Shown here in pieces: positions 46,371 through 55,850 of a DNA stretch of 64,000 bases. The notes under the pieces were generated by a model that saw only the letters and a list, made by a program, of their open reading frames with translations, ran no database searches and was not told the DNA's origin. The position numbers and the translations under genes are program-made. Source of the DNA: Actinacidiphila cocklensis. Lineage in GTDB: Bacteria > Actinomycetota > Actinomycetes > Streptomycetales > Streptomycetaceae. The DNA lies in assembly GCF_907177275.1 (NCBI RefSeq), contig NZ_CAJSLV010000013.1, forward strand, positions 1 to 64,000, given 5' to 3'. Numbering within the stretch: position 1 is the first letter of the stretch; each line of letters begins with the position of its first letter.

Positions 46371-48017
46371 ATGCCGAGCACCCAGGACCCAGCCCCGCAG
46401 GTCACCGACCCTTCGCCGAGCGACGAGCCCGGCGGGACGACGCTTCGCCGACTGCGCGAGCGGCTCGGCCCGCTGGTGCTCCAGGTCGAATGCGCACCAC
46501 AGGGTGAGGACGTGCTCATCGGCCGGCAGGTCATCCACGACCTGTGCGAGCCGGTTCCCGCACAGGCCGACGGCGTGCTGCTGGTGGTCGGCGGCTCGCC
46601 CGACCGGGATGACTGCCGGGACGCGATCAGGCAGGCCGGCGCCGCCCGTTACAGCGCGGTGGTGGTCAAGGCCCGCGGTACCGACCTCGCGGCGGCCGCG
46701 GGCGCCGCGGAAGCGGCGGGCGTCGCGCTGCTGGTGGCCCCCGACGACATGCCGTGGCGGCACTTCGACGCCCTGGTCACGGCCGCGACCAGCGCGTTCG
46801 GGCCGGCCCAGGACTCGTACTCCTCGATCGGCATCGGCGACCTCTTCCCGCTGGCCAACGCCATCGCCTACCAGGTCGGCGGCGCGATCACGGTCGAGGA
46901 CCCGCTCGGCCACGTCCTGGCCTACTCCAACCTGCCGCACCAGGAGATCGACGAGATCCGCCGGCAGGGCATCCTCGGCCGGCAGACCCCCGACCGCCCG
47001 ACCAACCTCGACGAGTACCAGCGCGTCATCCGGGCCGAGGGTCCCGTGCGCTTCGTCATCCCCGACACCGAGCACATCAACCGGCTGGCGGTCGCCGTGC
47101 GGGCCGGGCCGCAACTGCTCGGCCTGCTCTGGGCGCTGGACGGCACGCCACCGCTCGGCGAGGGCGCGGAGGCGGCGCTGGAGGAGGCCGCGAAGGTCAC
47201 CGCGCTGCACCTGCTGCGCGCCCGCAGCCACCGCGACCCCGACCGCTGGAACCGCGGCGAGGCGCTGGCCTCGCTGCTGGACGGCGCGGTGTCGGGCAGC
47301 ACCGCCGCCGCCCAGCTGGGCATCCCCGCCGACACCTCCACCACCGTGGTGGCCATCGCGCAGGCGGCGCCGGAGGAGATGCCGGGCCTCGGCGGCGCCC
47401 GCATCGTGGACCTGGTCGGCCTGTACTGCCAGGCCTGGCACCCGCAGGCGCTGTGCACGACCACCGGCGGCCTGGTCTACGCCCTGCTGCCGACCAGGAC
47501 CGACCCGGGCGCCGAGCGGCGGGTGGTGAAGTTCGCCGAGAACGTCGTCACCACCGTGCAGCGCAGCGCCGGGCTCGCCCTCCAGGTCGGCATCGGTGTG
47601 CCCGCCGCCCGGCTCGACGACGTACCGGCCGGCCGCCGCACCGCCGACCGGGTGCTGCGGGCGCTGTCCGGCGACCCGCAGGCACCCACGATCGCCACCG
47701 TCTCCGACGTCCGCAGCCGCGTGACGCTGATGGAGCTCACCGAACGCGGCGCCCCCTCCGTCGACCTGCCGGCCGGCCCGGTGCAGCGGATCATCGAGCA
47801 CGACGCGCAGCACTCGACGACCTACGCCCAGTCCCTGCTGGCGTATCTGGACGCCTTCGGCGAGGCGATCCCCGCGGCGGGGCGGCTGGCCGTGCACGAG
47901 AACACCCTGCGCTACCGCATCCGGCGCATCCAGGAGCTGTTCGACCTCGACCTGGACGACCCCGACACCCGGCTGGTCGTCTGGCTCCAGCTGCGGCTGC
48001 ACCAGATCACTTCATAG
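46371..48017 (+). CDS. PucR-family transcriptional regulator
   Basis: This 548-residue protein has an N-terminal sensor region (about 25-180), a central GAF/GGDEF-like region (about 180-460) and a C-terminal PucR-type helix-turn-helix (about 505-545, HENTLRYRIRRIQEL). PucR and CdaR family members activate purine, sugar or amino-acid catabolic genes. The ATG at 46371 is the first in frame near the 5' end of the similarity; the open frame runs far upstream only as the antisense of the ABC operon. It is divergent from that operon and followed by the PaiB-like gene, so it is the likely regulator of the uptake locus. Confidence 0.88.
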   Translation: MPSTQDPAPQVTDPSPSDEPGGTTLRRLRERLGPLVLQVECAPQGEDVLIGRQVIHDLCEPVPAQADGVLLVVGGSPDRDDCRDAIRQAGAARYSAVVVKARGTDLAAAAGAAEAAGVALLVAPDDMPWRHFDALVTAATSAFGPAQDSYSSIGIGDLFPLANAIAYQVGGAITVEDPLGHVLAYSNLPHQEIDEIRRQGILGRQTPDRPTNLDEYQRVIRAEGPVRFVIPDTEHINRLAVAVRAGPQLLGLLWALDGTPPLGEGAEAALEEAAKVTALHLLRARSHRDPDRWNRGEALASLLDGAVSGSTAAAQLGIPADTSTTVVAIAQAAPEEMPGLGGARIVDLVGLYCQAWHPQALCTTTGGLVYALLPTRTDPGAERRVVKFAENVVTTVQRSAGLALQVGIGVPAARLDDVPAGRRTADRVLRALSGDPQAPTIATVSDVRSRVTLMELTERGAPSVDLPAGPVQRIIEHDAQHSTTYAQSLLAYLDAFGEAIPAAGRLAVHENTLRYRIRRIQELFDLDLDDPDTRLVVWLQLRLHQITS

Positions 48018-48184
48018 GGCACGCCGTGCACAGGGACCGGCCGGCCCGCCGCGGCGGCGCCGGCCGTCCCGCTGTCCGCGCCGACAACACCCCGCGGCGC
48101 AATTGCGTGGGCTCCACGATTTCCGGCGGCCCTCCCCGCGCATACCGTCGCCCGGACAACGCAGCCGAGCCGATGGGGGAACCC

Positions 48185-48814
48185 ATGCTGGAGCAACCGA
48201 TCTACGCCCTGACCGAGCCAGCGCGAATACGCGAACTGGTCGCGGGACACGGCTGGGCGACCCTGGTCAGTGCCACCGACACGGGCGGTCCCGTCGTCTC
48301 CCACCTGCCGGTGATCCCCGACCCGGAAGGGGACGCGGAGGACCTGGCGATCGTCGGGCACCTGGCGAAGGCGGACGCCGAGCTGCACGAACTGGGCGCG
48401 CACGACGCGGTGGTGATCGTGCAGGGCCCCGGCGGCTACATCTCGCCCGGCCACTACCGCGCCGGCCCCTACGTGCCGACCTGGAACTTCGTCGTCGCCC
48501 ACCTGCACGGCAGGCCCACCGTGCTGGACGGCGCGGAGACCTACCGGGTGCTCCAGCACACCGTCGAGCACTTCGAGGCGGCGCGGCCCGAGCCGTGGCG
48601 GCTGGAGACCGTCGAGGACTACGCGCGGGAGATCGCCCCGTACACCACCGGGTTCCGGCTGCGGCCCACCCGGGTGGTCGGCAAGCACAAGCTCAGCCAG
48701 GACAAGCCGCAGGAGGTCGCGCTGCGGGTGGCCGACGCGCTGGCCGGCGGCGGGCCGCAGGGCGACGCGGAGCTGGCCGCGGCGATGCGACGGGTGCTGG
48801 TGCCCGGTGACTAG
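48185..48814 (+). CDS. PaiB-like FMN-binding protein
   Basis: This 209-residue protein belongs to the PaiB/HugZ-like FMN-binding family with a split-barrel fold. Family segments are IRELVAGHGWATLVS, the early VVSHLPV strand, YISPGHY and the VPTWNF motif that contacts FMN. PaiB was named a negative regulator in Bacillus, but many members act as oxidoreductases or haem-degrading enzymes. The ATG at 48185 has GGGGGA upstream; an in-frame ATG at 48173 is possible. Its stop overlaps the start of the amidohydrolase gene by eight bases, so the two are coupled. Confidence 0.87.
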   Translation: MLEQPIYALTEPARIRELVAGHGWATLVSATDTGGPVVSHLPVIPDPEGDAEDLAIVGHLAKADAELHELGAHDAVVIVQGPGGYISPGHYRAGPYVPTWNFVVAHLHGRPTVLDGAETYRVLQHTVEHFEAARPEPWRLETVEDYAREIAPYTTGFRLRPTRVVGKHKLSQDKPQEVALRVADALAGGGPQGDAELAAAMRRVLVPGD

Positions 48815-50339
48815 CCCGCAGACAGCGACCGGGACGGCCGCGGGGAACACCGCCGCCGTCGTCCTGCGCAACGTCAGGATCGGCTCCGGCGGGCCGCTCG
48901 CGCACGTGGTGATCGACGGCGGCCGGATCGCGGCCATCACCCTCGAGGTCCCAGCCGGGGCCGCCGGCGAGGTGGTGGACGCCGGCGGCCGCACCGTCCT
49001 GCCCGGCCTGTGGGACGCCCACGTGCACATGGTGCAGTGGGCCAGCGCACGGCGCCGCGTCGACCTGGCGCAGGCCCCGTCCGCCGCGGCGGCGGCCCGG
49101 ACGATGGAGCAGGCGGCACGCGGCGGGCAGCGCCCGCGCGACGAGCCGCTGATCGGCTTCGGCTTCCGCGACGGCCTGTGGCCCGACCGCCCAGAACCCG
49201 CCCTGCTCGCCTGGTCGCAGGCCTCGGGACAGGCCGTCGCCCTGGTCAGCAACGACCTGCACACCGCATGGCTCAACGGCGCCGCGCTGGACCGGCTGGG
49301 CCTGTCCGGCCACCCGAGCGGTGTGCTGCGGGAGGCCGAGTGCCTGGACGCGGTCGCCCGGCTCAGCGAGGCCGACCCCGCCGTCGTCGACCGCCGGGTC
49401 GCGGACGCGGTACGGGCCGCGGCCGCCCGCGGCGTGGTCGGCCTGCTGGACTTCGAGTACGCCGACAACCTCGCCGACTGGACGCGCAGGGCCGGGCAGG
49501 CGCCGCTGGACACCAGGGTCGCCTGCGCGGTCTACCCGGCCCACCTGGACGAGGCGATCGCGCAGGGCCTGCGCACCGGGGACGTGCTGCCCGGCACCGG
49601 CGGGCTCGTACGGGTGGGGCCGCTGAAGCTGTTCGTCGACGGCTCGCTCAACACCCGTACCGCGCTGTGCAACGAGCCCTACCCGGGGATGCCGGGGTCG
49701 GACCACGAGTACGGCATCCTGCAGACAGAGCCGCGGGAGCTGGAGCGGCTGATGGCGCGCGCGGCCGCGCACGGCATCCACAGTGCGGTGCACGCGATCG
49801 GCGACCGCGCCAACACCATCGCGCTGGACGCCTTCGAGAAGGTCGGCTGCCCCGGCAGGATCGAGCACGCCCAGCTGATCGACCGGGCCGACCTGCCGCG
49901 TTTCGCCAGGCCGGGACTGGTGCTCGGGGTCCAGCCCGCGCACGCCACCGACGACCGCGACATCGCCGACCGGCACTGGGCAGGACGCACCGACCGGTCG
50001 TTCGCCTACGCCGAACTCTCCGCGGCCGGAGCGGAGTTGCAGATCGGCTCGGACGCGCCGGTCTCGCCGCTCGACCCGTGGCTCGGCATCGCCGCCGCGG
50101 TGCACCGCAGCGGCGCGGACCGGCGGCCCGAGTGGCACCCCGAGCAGGCGATCGGGCTGCCGGGCGCGCTCGCGGCGGCCGCCGCCGGCCGCCGGTCGGT
50201 ACGGGTCGGCGACCGCGCCGACCTGGTCGTCACCGAGCACGACCCGGCGCTGCTGGCCCCGCACGAGCTGCCGGGCATGCAGGTCTTCTGCACGCTGCTG
50301 GCGGGGCGTTTCACCCACAGGGCGGACCAGGCGGCCTAG
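48807..50339 (+). CDS. Amidohydrolase (YtcJ-like, metal-dependent)
   Basis: This 510-residue enzyme belongs to the amidohydrolase superfamily. It has the N-terminal metal pair LWDAHVHM (HxH), an internal lysine-containing strand (GPLKLFVDGSLNTRT), a later histidine in HAIGDRAN and the final Asp in QIGSDAPV. YtcJ-like enzymes hydrolyse N-acyl or exocyclic C-N bonds; the substrate is not defined. The GTG start at 48807 overlaps the upstream gene. A very strong terminator follows. Its place in the peptide-uptake locus suggests it processes an imported acyl-amino compound. Confidence 0.85.
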   Translation: MTSPQTATGTAAGNTAAVVLRNVRIGSGGPLAHVVIDGGRIAAITLEVPAGAAGEVVDAGGRTVLPGLWDAHVHMVQWASARRRVDLAQAPSAAAAARTMEQAARGGQRPRDEPLIGFGFRDGLWPDRPEPALLAWSQASGQAVALVSNDLHTAWLNGAALDRLGLSGHPSGVLREAECLDAVARLSEADPAVVDRRVADAVRAAAARGVVGLLDFEYADNLADWTRRAGQAPLDTRVACAVYPAHLDEAIAQGLRTGDVLPGTGGLVRVGPLKLFVDGSLNTRTALCNEPYPGMPGSDHEYGILQTEPRELERLMARAAAHGIHSAVHAIGDRANTIALDAFEKVGCPGRIEHAQLIDRADLPRFARPGLVLGVQPAHATDDRDIADRHWAGRTDRSFAYAELSAAGAELQIGSDAPVSPLDPWLGIAAAVHRSGADRRPEWHPEQAIGLPGALAAAAAGRRSVRVGDRADLVVTEHDPALLAPHELPGMQVFCTLLAGRFTHRADQAA

Positions 50340-50343
50340 CGGA

Positions 50344-50390
50344 AACGGCGAGGGGGCCACGGGACAAAGTCCCGTGGCCCCCTCGCCGTT
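50344..50390. terminator. Strong bidirectional terminator
   Basis: Two 22-base arms (50344-50365 and 50369-50390) pair perfectly around a three-base AAA loop between the convergent amidohydrolase and carboxypeptidase genes. Confidence 0.85.
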
Positions 50391-50397
50391 GCGCAGG

Positions 50398-52080
50398 TCA
50401 GCCCAGCCGGATCTCGGCGCGGGCGGTGCCCGCGCGGGGGTGCCGGGCGGTGACGGCGGCGACGCTGCCCGCGGGCGCCTGGACCATCCACTCCACCGCG
50501 GTCAGGTCGGGCGTGCCCGGGTCGTGGCCCCACCAGGTCGTGGACGACAGGGTGCCGCTCCTGCCCTCCAGCTGCCCGAGCCGCTCGACGCCCTCACCGG
50601 TGAGCAGCGTGGCACCGTCGGGCAGCGTGATCTCCGCCGCCAGATCCCCTGACACCTCGCGGTCGAGCGCGGTCCTGGTGACGTACGTCGGCAGCCAGCC
50701 GGTGTTGCCGACGACCAGCCTGATCCGGTGCACGCCCGGCGAGACCTCGGTGGCGGTGAGCCTGCGCACCTCCACCCGCGGCGACGCCAGCGTCTGGAAG
50801 ATCACCCACTCGGTGTGCGGGGCGACTTCGGCCTCGATACGGTCCATCGGCGGGTTGTACCAGTAGTTGATCATGTCCCAGCCGCCCAGCTCCACCGGGC
50901 CGAGCTGCGGGTGCTCGTACGGGTACCAGTCCACGAAGCCCTTGCCGTCGAGCTCGGTGTCGCTCCAGGCGATCATCCGCAGGTCGTCCTCGACCGGGTG
51001 GTCGATCAGCCAGCGCGAGGCGTGGTACGACTCGATGCCGGCCGCCCGCTGCGGGCTCCAGAACTCGGTGATCCAGGCGAAGATGCCCAGCTGGTGGTAG
51101 TACCAGCCCAGTTGGCCGCCGCGGAAGACGGCCGCCGGGTCGTGCTTGAGGTCCTGGAAGGACATCACGTCGTAGCCGGTCAGCTCGGCCGCCTTGGCGC
51201 CGACCACGTCGAAGACCCGCCGGTCGTCGCCGGGCAGCCGGACGTCGTCGTTCATCGGCGGGCACAGGTGCAGGCCGCCGAAGGTGTGGCAGGTGACGTA
51301 GCCGGTGATGTTCGGCCGGTCCACCACCGCCCGCAGCACCGCCTGGATCTCCGGCTCCGAGCCGGGGAACGGGCCGGCGTTGCGCGGCAGCAGCGGCGCC
51401 GCCTCCCAGTCGGTCGGCAGGTTCTGCCCCAGGTCGAGGCCCTCCAGCGCCTCGGCCACCTCGACGACATCGCCCCGGTAGCCGGTGATGTCGCCCTCCT
51501 GGAAGAGCCGGAAGTAGTCGCCGCCGACCTCGTCGGGTTCGCGCGGCACCAGCAGCCGGGGCTCGTCGGGGTGCGTCTTCCACGGCCCGTCGGCGTCCGG
51601 CATGCGCATGAACAGCGCCCGCCCGTCGCCGTCGACGTCCCGCAGCTGCAGCCCCGGGTCCGCGACCGGGCTCGGGTGCGGGCGCACGCTGGAGCGGATG
51701 AAACGGCCCTCGGCCATGGCGTGTTCGTGGCCGTCGGGGTTGAGCCGCGGCACCACGTAGACGGTGCGGGTGTCCAGCAGCCGGGTGACCCGCTCGTCGT
51801 TCCCGTAGCCGGTCAGCAGGCGGTGCACCAGATGCAGGGCCGCGAAGCACGACGACCACTCGGTGCCGTGGATACCCGCCTCGACGAAGAAGGCCGGCTT
51901 CTCGTCGGCCGGCCCGGTGGCGGTGTTGGTGAGGGTGACCAGCCAGATGTCCCGGCCTTCCCACGAGCGGCCCGCGCTCTCCAGCGCGGCGAGCGTCGGA
52001 CAGCTGTCCGCCCACTCCCGCAGCAGCGCGGTCAGCTCGTCGTGCTTGTAGAACCTGTCGTACGTCAGCGGGCGGATCAT
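50398..52080 (-). CDS. M14-family zinc carboxypeptidase
   Basis: This 560-residue protein has an M14 peptidase domain with zinc ligands H71 and E74 (AGIHGTEW), H265 (TCHTFGG) and the catalytic glutamate E339 (WITEFW). The substrate-binding segment NPDGHEH also fits. The last 200 residues form a beta-rich extension beyond the usual 300-330 residue domain, a common form in cytosolic actinomycete members. No signal peptide is seen, so it is probably intracellular and trims imported peptides. The ATG at 52080 is preceded by GAGGA eight bases upstream. Confidence 0.9.
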   Translation of the reverse strand: MIRPLTYDRFYKHDELTALLREWADSCPTLAALESAGRSWEGRDIWLVTLTNTATGPADEKPAFFVEAGIHGTEWSSCFAALHLVHRLLTGYGNDERVTRLLDTRTVYVVPRLNPDGHEHAMAEGRFIRSSVRPHPSPVADPGLQLRDVDGDGRALFMRMPDADGPWKTHPDEPRLLVPREPDEVGGDYFRLFQEGDITGYRGDVVEVAEALEGLDLGQNLPTDWEAAPLLPRNAGPFPGSEPEIQAVLRAVVDRPNITGYVTCHTFGGLHLCPPMNDDVRLPGDDRRVFDVVGAKAAELTGYDVMSFQDLKHDPAAVFRGGQLGWYYHQLGIFAWITEFWSPQRAAGIESYHASRWLIDHPVEDDLRMIAWSDTELDGKGFVDWYPYEHPQLGPVELGGWDMINYWYNPPMDRIEAEVAPHTEWVIFQTLASPRVEVRRLTATEVSPGVHRIRLVVGNTGWLPTYVTRTALDREVSGDLAAEITLPDGATLLTGEGVERLGQLEGRSGTLSSTTWWGHDPGTPDLTAVEWMVQAPAGSVAAVTARHPRAGTARAEIRLG

Positions 52081-52336
52081 CGGGTCGTTCCTCGCAATCG
52101 CAGGGCGGCAGCAGCCTCGGGAGCGCGGCCAGTCTGCGCGGGGCGCGGAAAGGGTGCTTTGGGCGGGCGGCCAATCTTTCCCTGCGGAGTTCTCGCTCGC
52201 CGATAATCACGCCGGCCCGGCCGGGCGGCCACAGTGCTCCCACACGCCAGAACGCGAATGGCCGAGGCCATTCCTACCTGAATTCCCCGCCGGTCCTGGC
52301 GAAGCGCCACCGGCCCGGCCGAGATTGGACCTTCGC

Positions 52337-53056
52337 ATGACTGCGACAGCGGACATCGGCACGCCCGAGATCCACCACAAGCACCGCGACGTGACCGGCG
52401 GCTGGCTGCGGCCGGCGACCTTCGGCGTGGTGGACGGGCTGGTGTCGAACTTCGCCCTGGTCGCCGGTGTCGTCGGCGGCGGCGCCGGCGCGCACGCCGT
52501 CGTCCTGACCGGACTCGCCGGACTGACCGCCGGCGCCTGCTCGATGGCCACCGGCGAGTACATCTCGGTGACCTCGCAGAACGAGCTGGCCCAGGCCGAG
52601 ATCGCGCGCGAGCAGCGGGAGCTGGCCACCAACCCGGAAGAGGAGCTGCGCGAGCTGACCCTCGCCTACGAGGCCAAGGGCGTACGCCCGGAACTCGCCG
52701 CGGAGATCGCCACGGCGCTGACCGCCGACCCCGACGTCGCCCTGCGCGTCCACGTCCGCGAGGAACTCGGCGTCGACCCCGACGACCTGCCCTCCGGCTG
52801 GTCCGCGGCGGCCTCCTCCTTCGCCGCGTTCGCCCTGGGCGCCCTGCTGCCGCTGCTGCCGTTCGTCTTCGGCGCCTCCGACATCGCCCCCGCGCTGGTC
52901 GCCAGCTCCGCGGGGCTGGTCGTCACCGGCGCGCTGACGGCGAAGCTGACCGCGAGCTCCGGGTGGTTCGGGGCGAGCCGGCAGCTGCTGCTCGGCGGGG
53001 TGTCGGCCGCGGTGACCTTCGGCGTCGGCCTGCTGGTCGGCACGGGGGTGTCGTAA
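52337..53056 (+). CDS. VIT1/CCC1-family iron/manganese transporter
   Basis: This 239-residue membrane protein has the family N-terminal helix FGVVDGLVSNFALVAGV and the TM2 motif ACSMATGEYISV. A cytoplasmic metal-binding helix region follows with repeated acidic residues (EEELRELTLAYEAKG), then two or three further helices. The family exports Fe2+ or Mn2+ from the cytoplasm. It starts a run of four plus-strand genes and stops three bases before the ETF gene. The ATG at 52337 follows a weak ribosome site; no better start is seen. Confidence 0.88.
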   Translation: MTATADIGTPEIHHKHRDVTGGWLRPATFGVVDGLVSNFALVAGVVGGGAGAHAVVLTGLAGLTAGACSMATGEYISVTSQNELAQAEIAREQRELATNPEEELRELTLAYEAKGVRPELAAEIATALTADPDVALRVHVREELGVDPDDLPSGWSAAASSFAAFALGALLPLLPFVFGASDIAPALVASSAGLVVTGALTAKLTASSGWFGASRQLLLGGVSAAVTFGVGLLVGTGVS

Positions 53057-53059
53057 CCC

Positions 53060-54913
53060 ATGGAGCCGACGAGCACGACGGGTTCGCCCCGTACCTACCA
53101 CCGACCCTTGCACACCGTGGCCCTGGTCAAGCAGGTACCGCTCGGCGACCACCCCGGCACCCTGGACAGCGCGGGACGGCTGCTCAGGGACGGGGCAGGC
53201 GTCGAGCTGAACCCGTGGTGCCGCCGTGCGGTGACCCGGGCGGTCGAGCTGGGCCGGGGCAGCGGCGGGCGCACCACGGTCGTGACGATGGGGCCGCCGG
53301 CCGCCGCCGACGTCCTCAAGGAGGCGCTGGCCTGCGGCGCCGACGACGGCCTGCTCGTGAGCGACCCGGCGCTGGCCGGCGCGGACTGCCTGGTCACGGC
53401 GAAGGCACTGGCGGCGGCGATCAGAACGCTCGGCCCGGTGGACCTGGTGCTGGTCGGCCGCAGCACCGTGGACGGCGGCACCGGCGCGGTCGGGCCGATG
53501 GTCGCCGCGCTGCTCGGCCTGCCCTTCACCGGCCCCGCGCTCACCCTCGAAGCCGCACAGGACACCGACGGGCTGATCGCCACCCTGCAACTCGACGCGG
53601 CCACCGAGACCGTAGGGCTGACCCTGCCCGCGGTCCTCGCCGTCGCGGAACGCTCCTGCCCGCCGGCGAAGGCCGCGCCCGACCGCTGGCCCGACCCCGC
53701 GCCGATCCGTACCCTGGGCGCGGACCGGCTCGCCGGCAGCGTCCCCGGCACCGCCAGCCCCACCCGGGTGGACCGGGTGCTGCGCGGCGGCACCGCCCGC
53801 CGCCCGGTGATCCTCACCGGCAGCCCCGCGGAACAGGCCGCCCGGGCGGTGGACCTGGTCACCGCCCGCAGCACCCCGCGGGAGGGGAGGGCCGCGGCGC
53901 CGCGGGTGCACGCGGCCGCCCAGGGCCTTGCCGGCCCCGCCGTCCTCGCCGTGACCGGCAGTCCGGGGGACGGCGGGCGCGCGCTGCTCGGCGAGGCCGC
54001 GGAGATCGCCGGGCGCCTCGCCGGCCACGTGGTGGCCGTCACCCCGCCCGCCGACCCCGGCCTGCTGGGCGCCTGGGGCGCCGACGCGATGCTCCACCTG
54101 GGCGGCGCGGACCCCCGGCCCGCCGCTGCCGCCCTGGCCGAGTGGATACGCCGCTGCCCCAGCACCCCGTGGGCCGTGCTGGGCGGCGCCACGCCCTGGG
54201 ACCGCGAGGTCCTCGCCCGGCTCGCGGTGCACCTGGACGCGGGCCTGCTGTCCGACCTGACCGCCGCCGCAATCCAGCTGGACGGCAGCGGCAGGCCCCG
54301 CCTGGTGGGCCACAAGCCCGCGGGCGGCGGCACCTTGGCCGAGGTCGCCAGCGACCGGCTGCCGCAGATCGCCACCCTGCGGACCGGATCGCTCGCCGAC
54401 CGCGCCGCCAGGTCCCTCCCGCGCGGCGAACCGCCGGTCGAACTGCTCGACGTCGGGGCCGACCCGCTGCTGCGGGGCTTCGACCGGCGGACCGTCGACG
54501 ACTTCGACGCGGTGGAGCGGGCAGCCGCGGTCATCGGCCTCGGCGCGGGCGTCGACCCGGCCCGCTACGCGGACGTCGAGCCGCTGCGCGCCCTGCTCGG
54601 CGCCGAACTCGCCGCGACCCGCAAGGTCACCGACGCCGGCACGCTGCCGCACTGCCGCCAGGTCGGCGTCACCGGCCGGGGCATCGCGCCCCTGCTGTAC
54701 CTGGCCATCGGCATCTCCGGCAGCCCGCACCACATGGTCGGCGTGGAGCGCGCGCACACCGTGCTCGCCGTCAACAGCGACCCGGACGCCGCCGTCTTCG
54801 GCCACTGCGACATCGGCATCGTCGCCGACTGGCAGGACGTACTCCCCGCACTGACCGCCGCCTTCGGCCGGGCGGCCGCCCGGCCCGAGACCGCGGCCGC
54901 CGCGACAGTCTGA
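53060..54913 (+). CDS. Fused electron-transfer flavoprotein (beta and alpha in one chain)
   Basis: This 617-residue protein joins an ETF-beta-like half (about residues 15-265) to an ETF-alpha-like half (about 295-610). The beta half starts HTVALVKQVP and carries the AMP/nucleotide segment RSTVDGGTGAVGPMVAALLG. The FAD-binding domain of the alpha half is well preserved: VGVTGRGIAPLLYLAIGISG, then VLAVNSDPDAAVFGHCDIGIVAD. The usual ETF is two separate subunits, so the single-chain form is a notable variant. No acyl-CoA dehydrogenase or ETF-quinone oxidoreductase is nearby. It begins three bases after the VIT1/CCC1 stop. A role in moving electrons for metal reduction or transport is inference. 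Confidence 0.88.
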   Translation: MEPTSTTGSPRTYHRPLHTVALVKQVPLGDHPGTLDSAGRLLRDGAGVELNPWCRRAVTRAVELGRGSGGRTTVVTMGPPAAADVLKEALACGADDGLLVSDPALAGADCLVTAKALAAAIRTLGPVDLVLVGRSTVDGGTGAVGPMVAALLGLPFTGPALTLEAAQDTDGLIATLQLDAATETVGLTLPAVLAVAERSCPPAKAAPDRWPDPAPIRTLGADRLAGSVPGTASPTRVDRVLRGGTARRPVILTGSPAEQAARAVDLVTARSTPREGRAAAPRVHAAAQGLAGPAVLAVTGSPGDGGRALLGEAAEIAGRLAGHVVAVTPPADPGLLGAWGADAMLHLGGADPRPAAAALAEWIRRCPSTPWAVLGGATPWDREVLARLAVHLDAGLLSDLTAAAIQLDGSGRPRLVGHKPAGGGTLAEVASDRLPQIATLRTGSLADRAARSLPRGEPPVELLDVGADPLLRGFDRRTVDDFDAVERAAAVIGLGAGVDPARYADVEPLRALLGAELAATRKVTDAGTLPHCRQVGVTGRGIAPLLYLAIGISGSPHHMVGVERAHTVLAVNSDPDAAVFGHCDIGIVADWQDVLPALTAAFGRAAARPETAAAATV

Positions 54914-55067
54914 ACGCACCACGACCGTCCGAACGCACCACGACCCGTCACGAACCACCGACCGATCCCCGTGAACCCGAGCCCCGCACCGGGGCAGAGA
55001 ACCTGGAGCCCGCTGTGACACCACACCAGTCCACCGCCCGTACCCGCCGGTGCGGAGGTGGCGGCAC

Positions 55068-55850
55068 ATGAGCGGCCTCGTCCTCGTCCTGACCGTCTTC
55101 CTCGCCTGCACCGTCGAGGCGGTCGAGGCCCTGACCATCGTGCTGGCCGCGGGCACCAGCAGGAACTGGCGCTCGGCCCTCCAGGGCACCGCCGCGGCCC
55201 TGCTGGCGCTCGCGGTGACCGTGGCGGCGCTCGGCCCGGCCATCGGGCTGATCCCCTTCCAGGCGCTGCGCCTGGTGGTCGGCGCCCTGCTGCTGGTCTT
55301 CGGGCTGCAGTGGCTGCGCAAGGCGATGCTGCGCGCCTCCGGCTACAAGGCGCTGCACGACGAGAGCGACGCCTACGCCAAGGAGGTCGCGGCCGCGCGC
55401 GCCGCGGCCGGCGGCGGCCGCGGCATCGTCACCGACTGGTACGCCTTCACCCTGTCGTTCAAGGGCGTCTTCCTCGAAGGCCTCGAAGTCGCCTTCATCG
55501 TCGTGACCTTCGGCAACAACCAGGGCAGCGTCCCGCTGGCGGCGCTCGGCGCGGTCGCCGCCGTCGTCGCGGTCACCGGCGTGGGCATCGCGGTCCGCGC
55601 ACCGCTGGCCAGGGTCCCGGAGAACTCGATGAAGTTCGCCGTCGGCATCATGCTCACCGCCTTCGGCGTCTTCTGGGCCGGCGAGGGCGCCGGGGTCGAA
55701 TGGCCGGGCGCCGACGCGGCCCTGCTCGTCCTCGTCCCGGCGATCGCCCTGCTCGGGCTGGGCGGCGCCGCCCTGATGCGCCGCACCTCGCCCGCCGACA
55801 GCCCGCTCGGCCGGCCGGCCGCAGCCCCGGCGAAAGGAACCCTGACGTGA
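55068..55850 (+). CDS. Membrane protein with two ExxE motifs (COG4280-like), putative metal transport
   Basis: This 260-residue protein has about seven membrane helices. Two helices carry glutamate pairs in the ExxE pattern: CTVEAVEALTIVL near the N-terminus and FLEGLEVAFIVVTF around residue 140. The second resembles the REGLE helix of FTR1-type iron permeases; the family assignment is tentative. The ATG at 55068 has GGAGGTG seven bases upstream. It overlaps the next gene by four bases and follows the fused ETF gene by 154 bases. Together with the VIT1/CCC1 gene this suggests handling of iron or manganese. Confidence 0.72.
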   Translation: MSGLVLVLTVFLACTVEAVEALTIVLAAGTSRNWRSALQGTAAALLALAVTVAALGPAIGLIPFQALRLVVGALLLVFGLQWLRKAMLRASGYKALHDESDAYAKEVAAARAAAGGGRGIVTDWYAFTLSFKGVFLEGLEVAFIVVTFGNNQGSVPLAALGAVAAVVAVTGVGIAVRAPLARVPENSMKFAVGIMLTAFGVFWAGEGAGVEWPGADAALLVLVPAIALLGLGGAALMRRTSPADSPLGRPAAAPAKGTLT

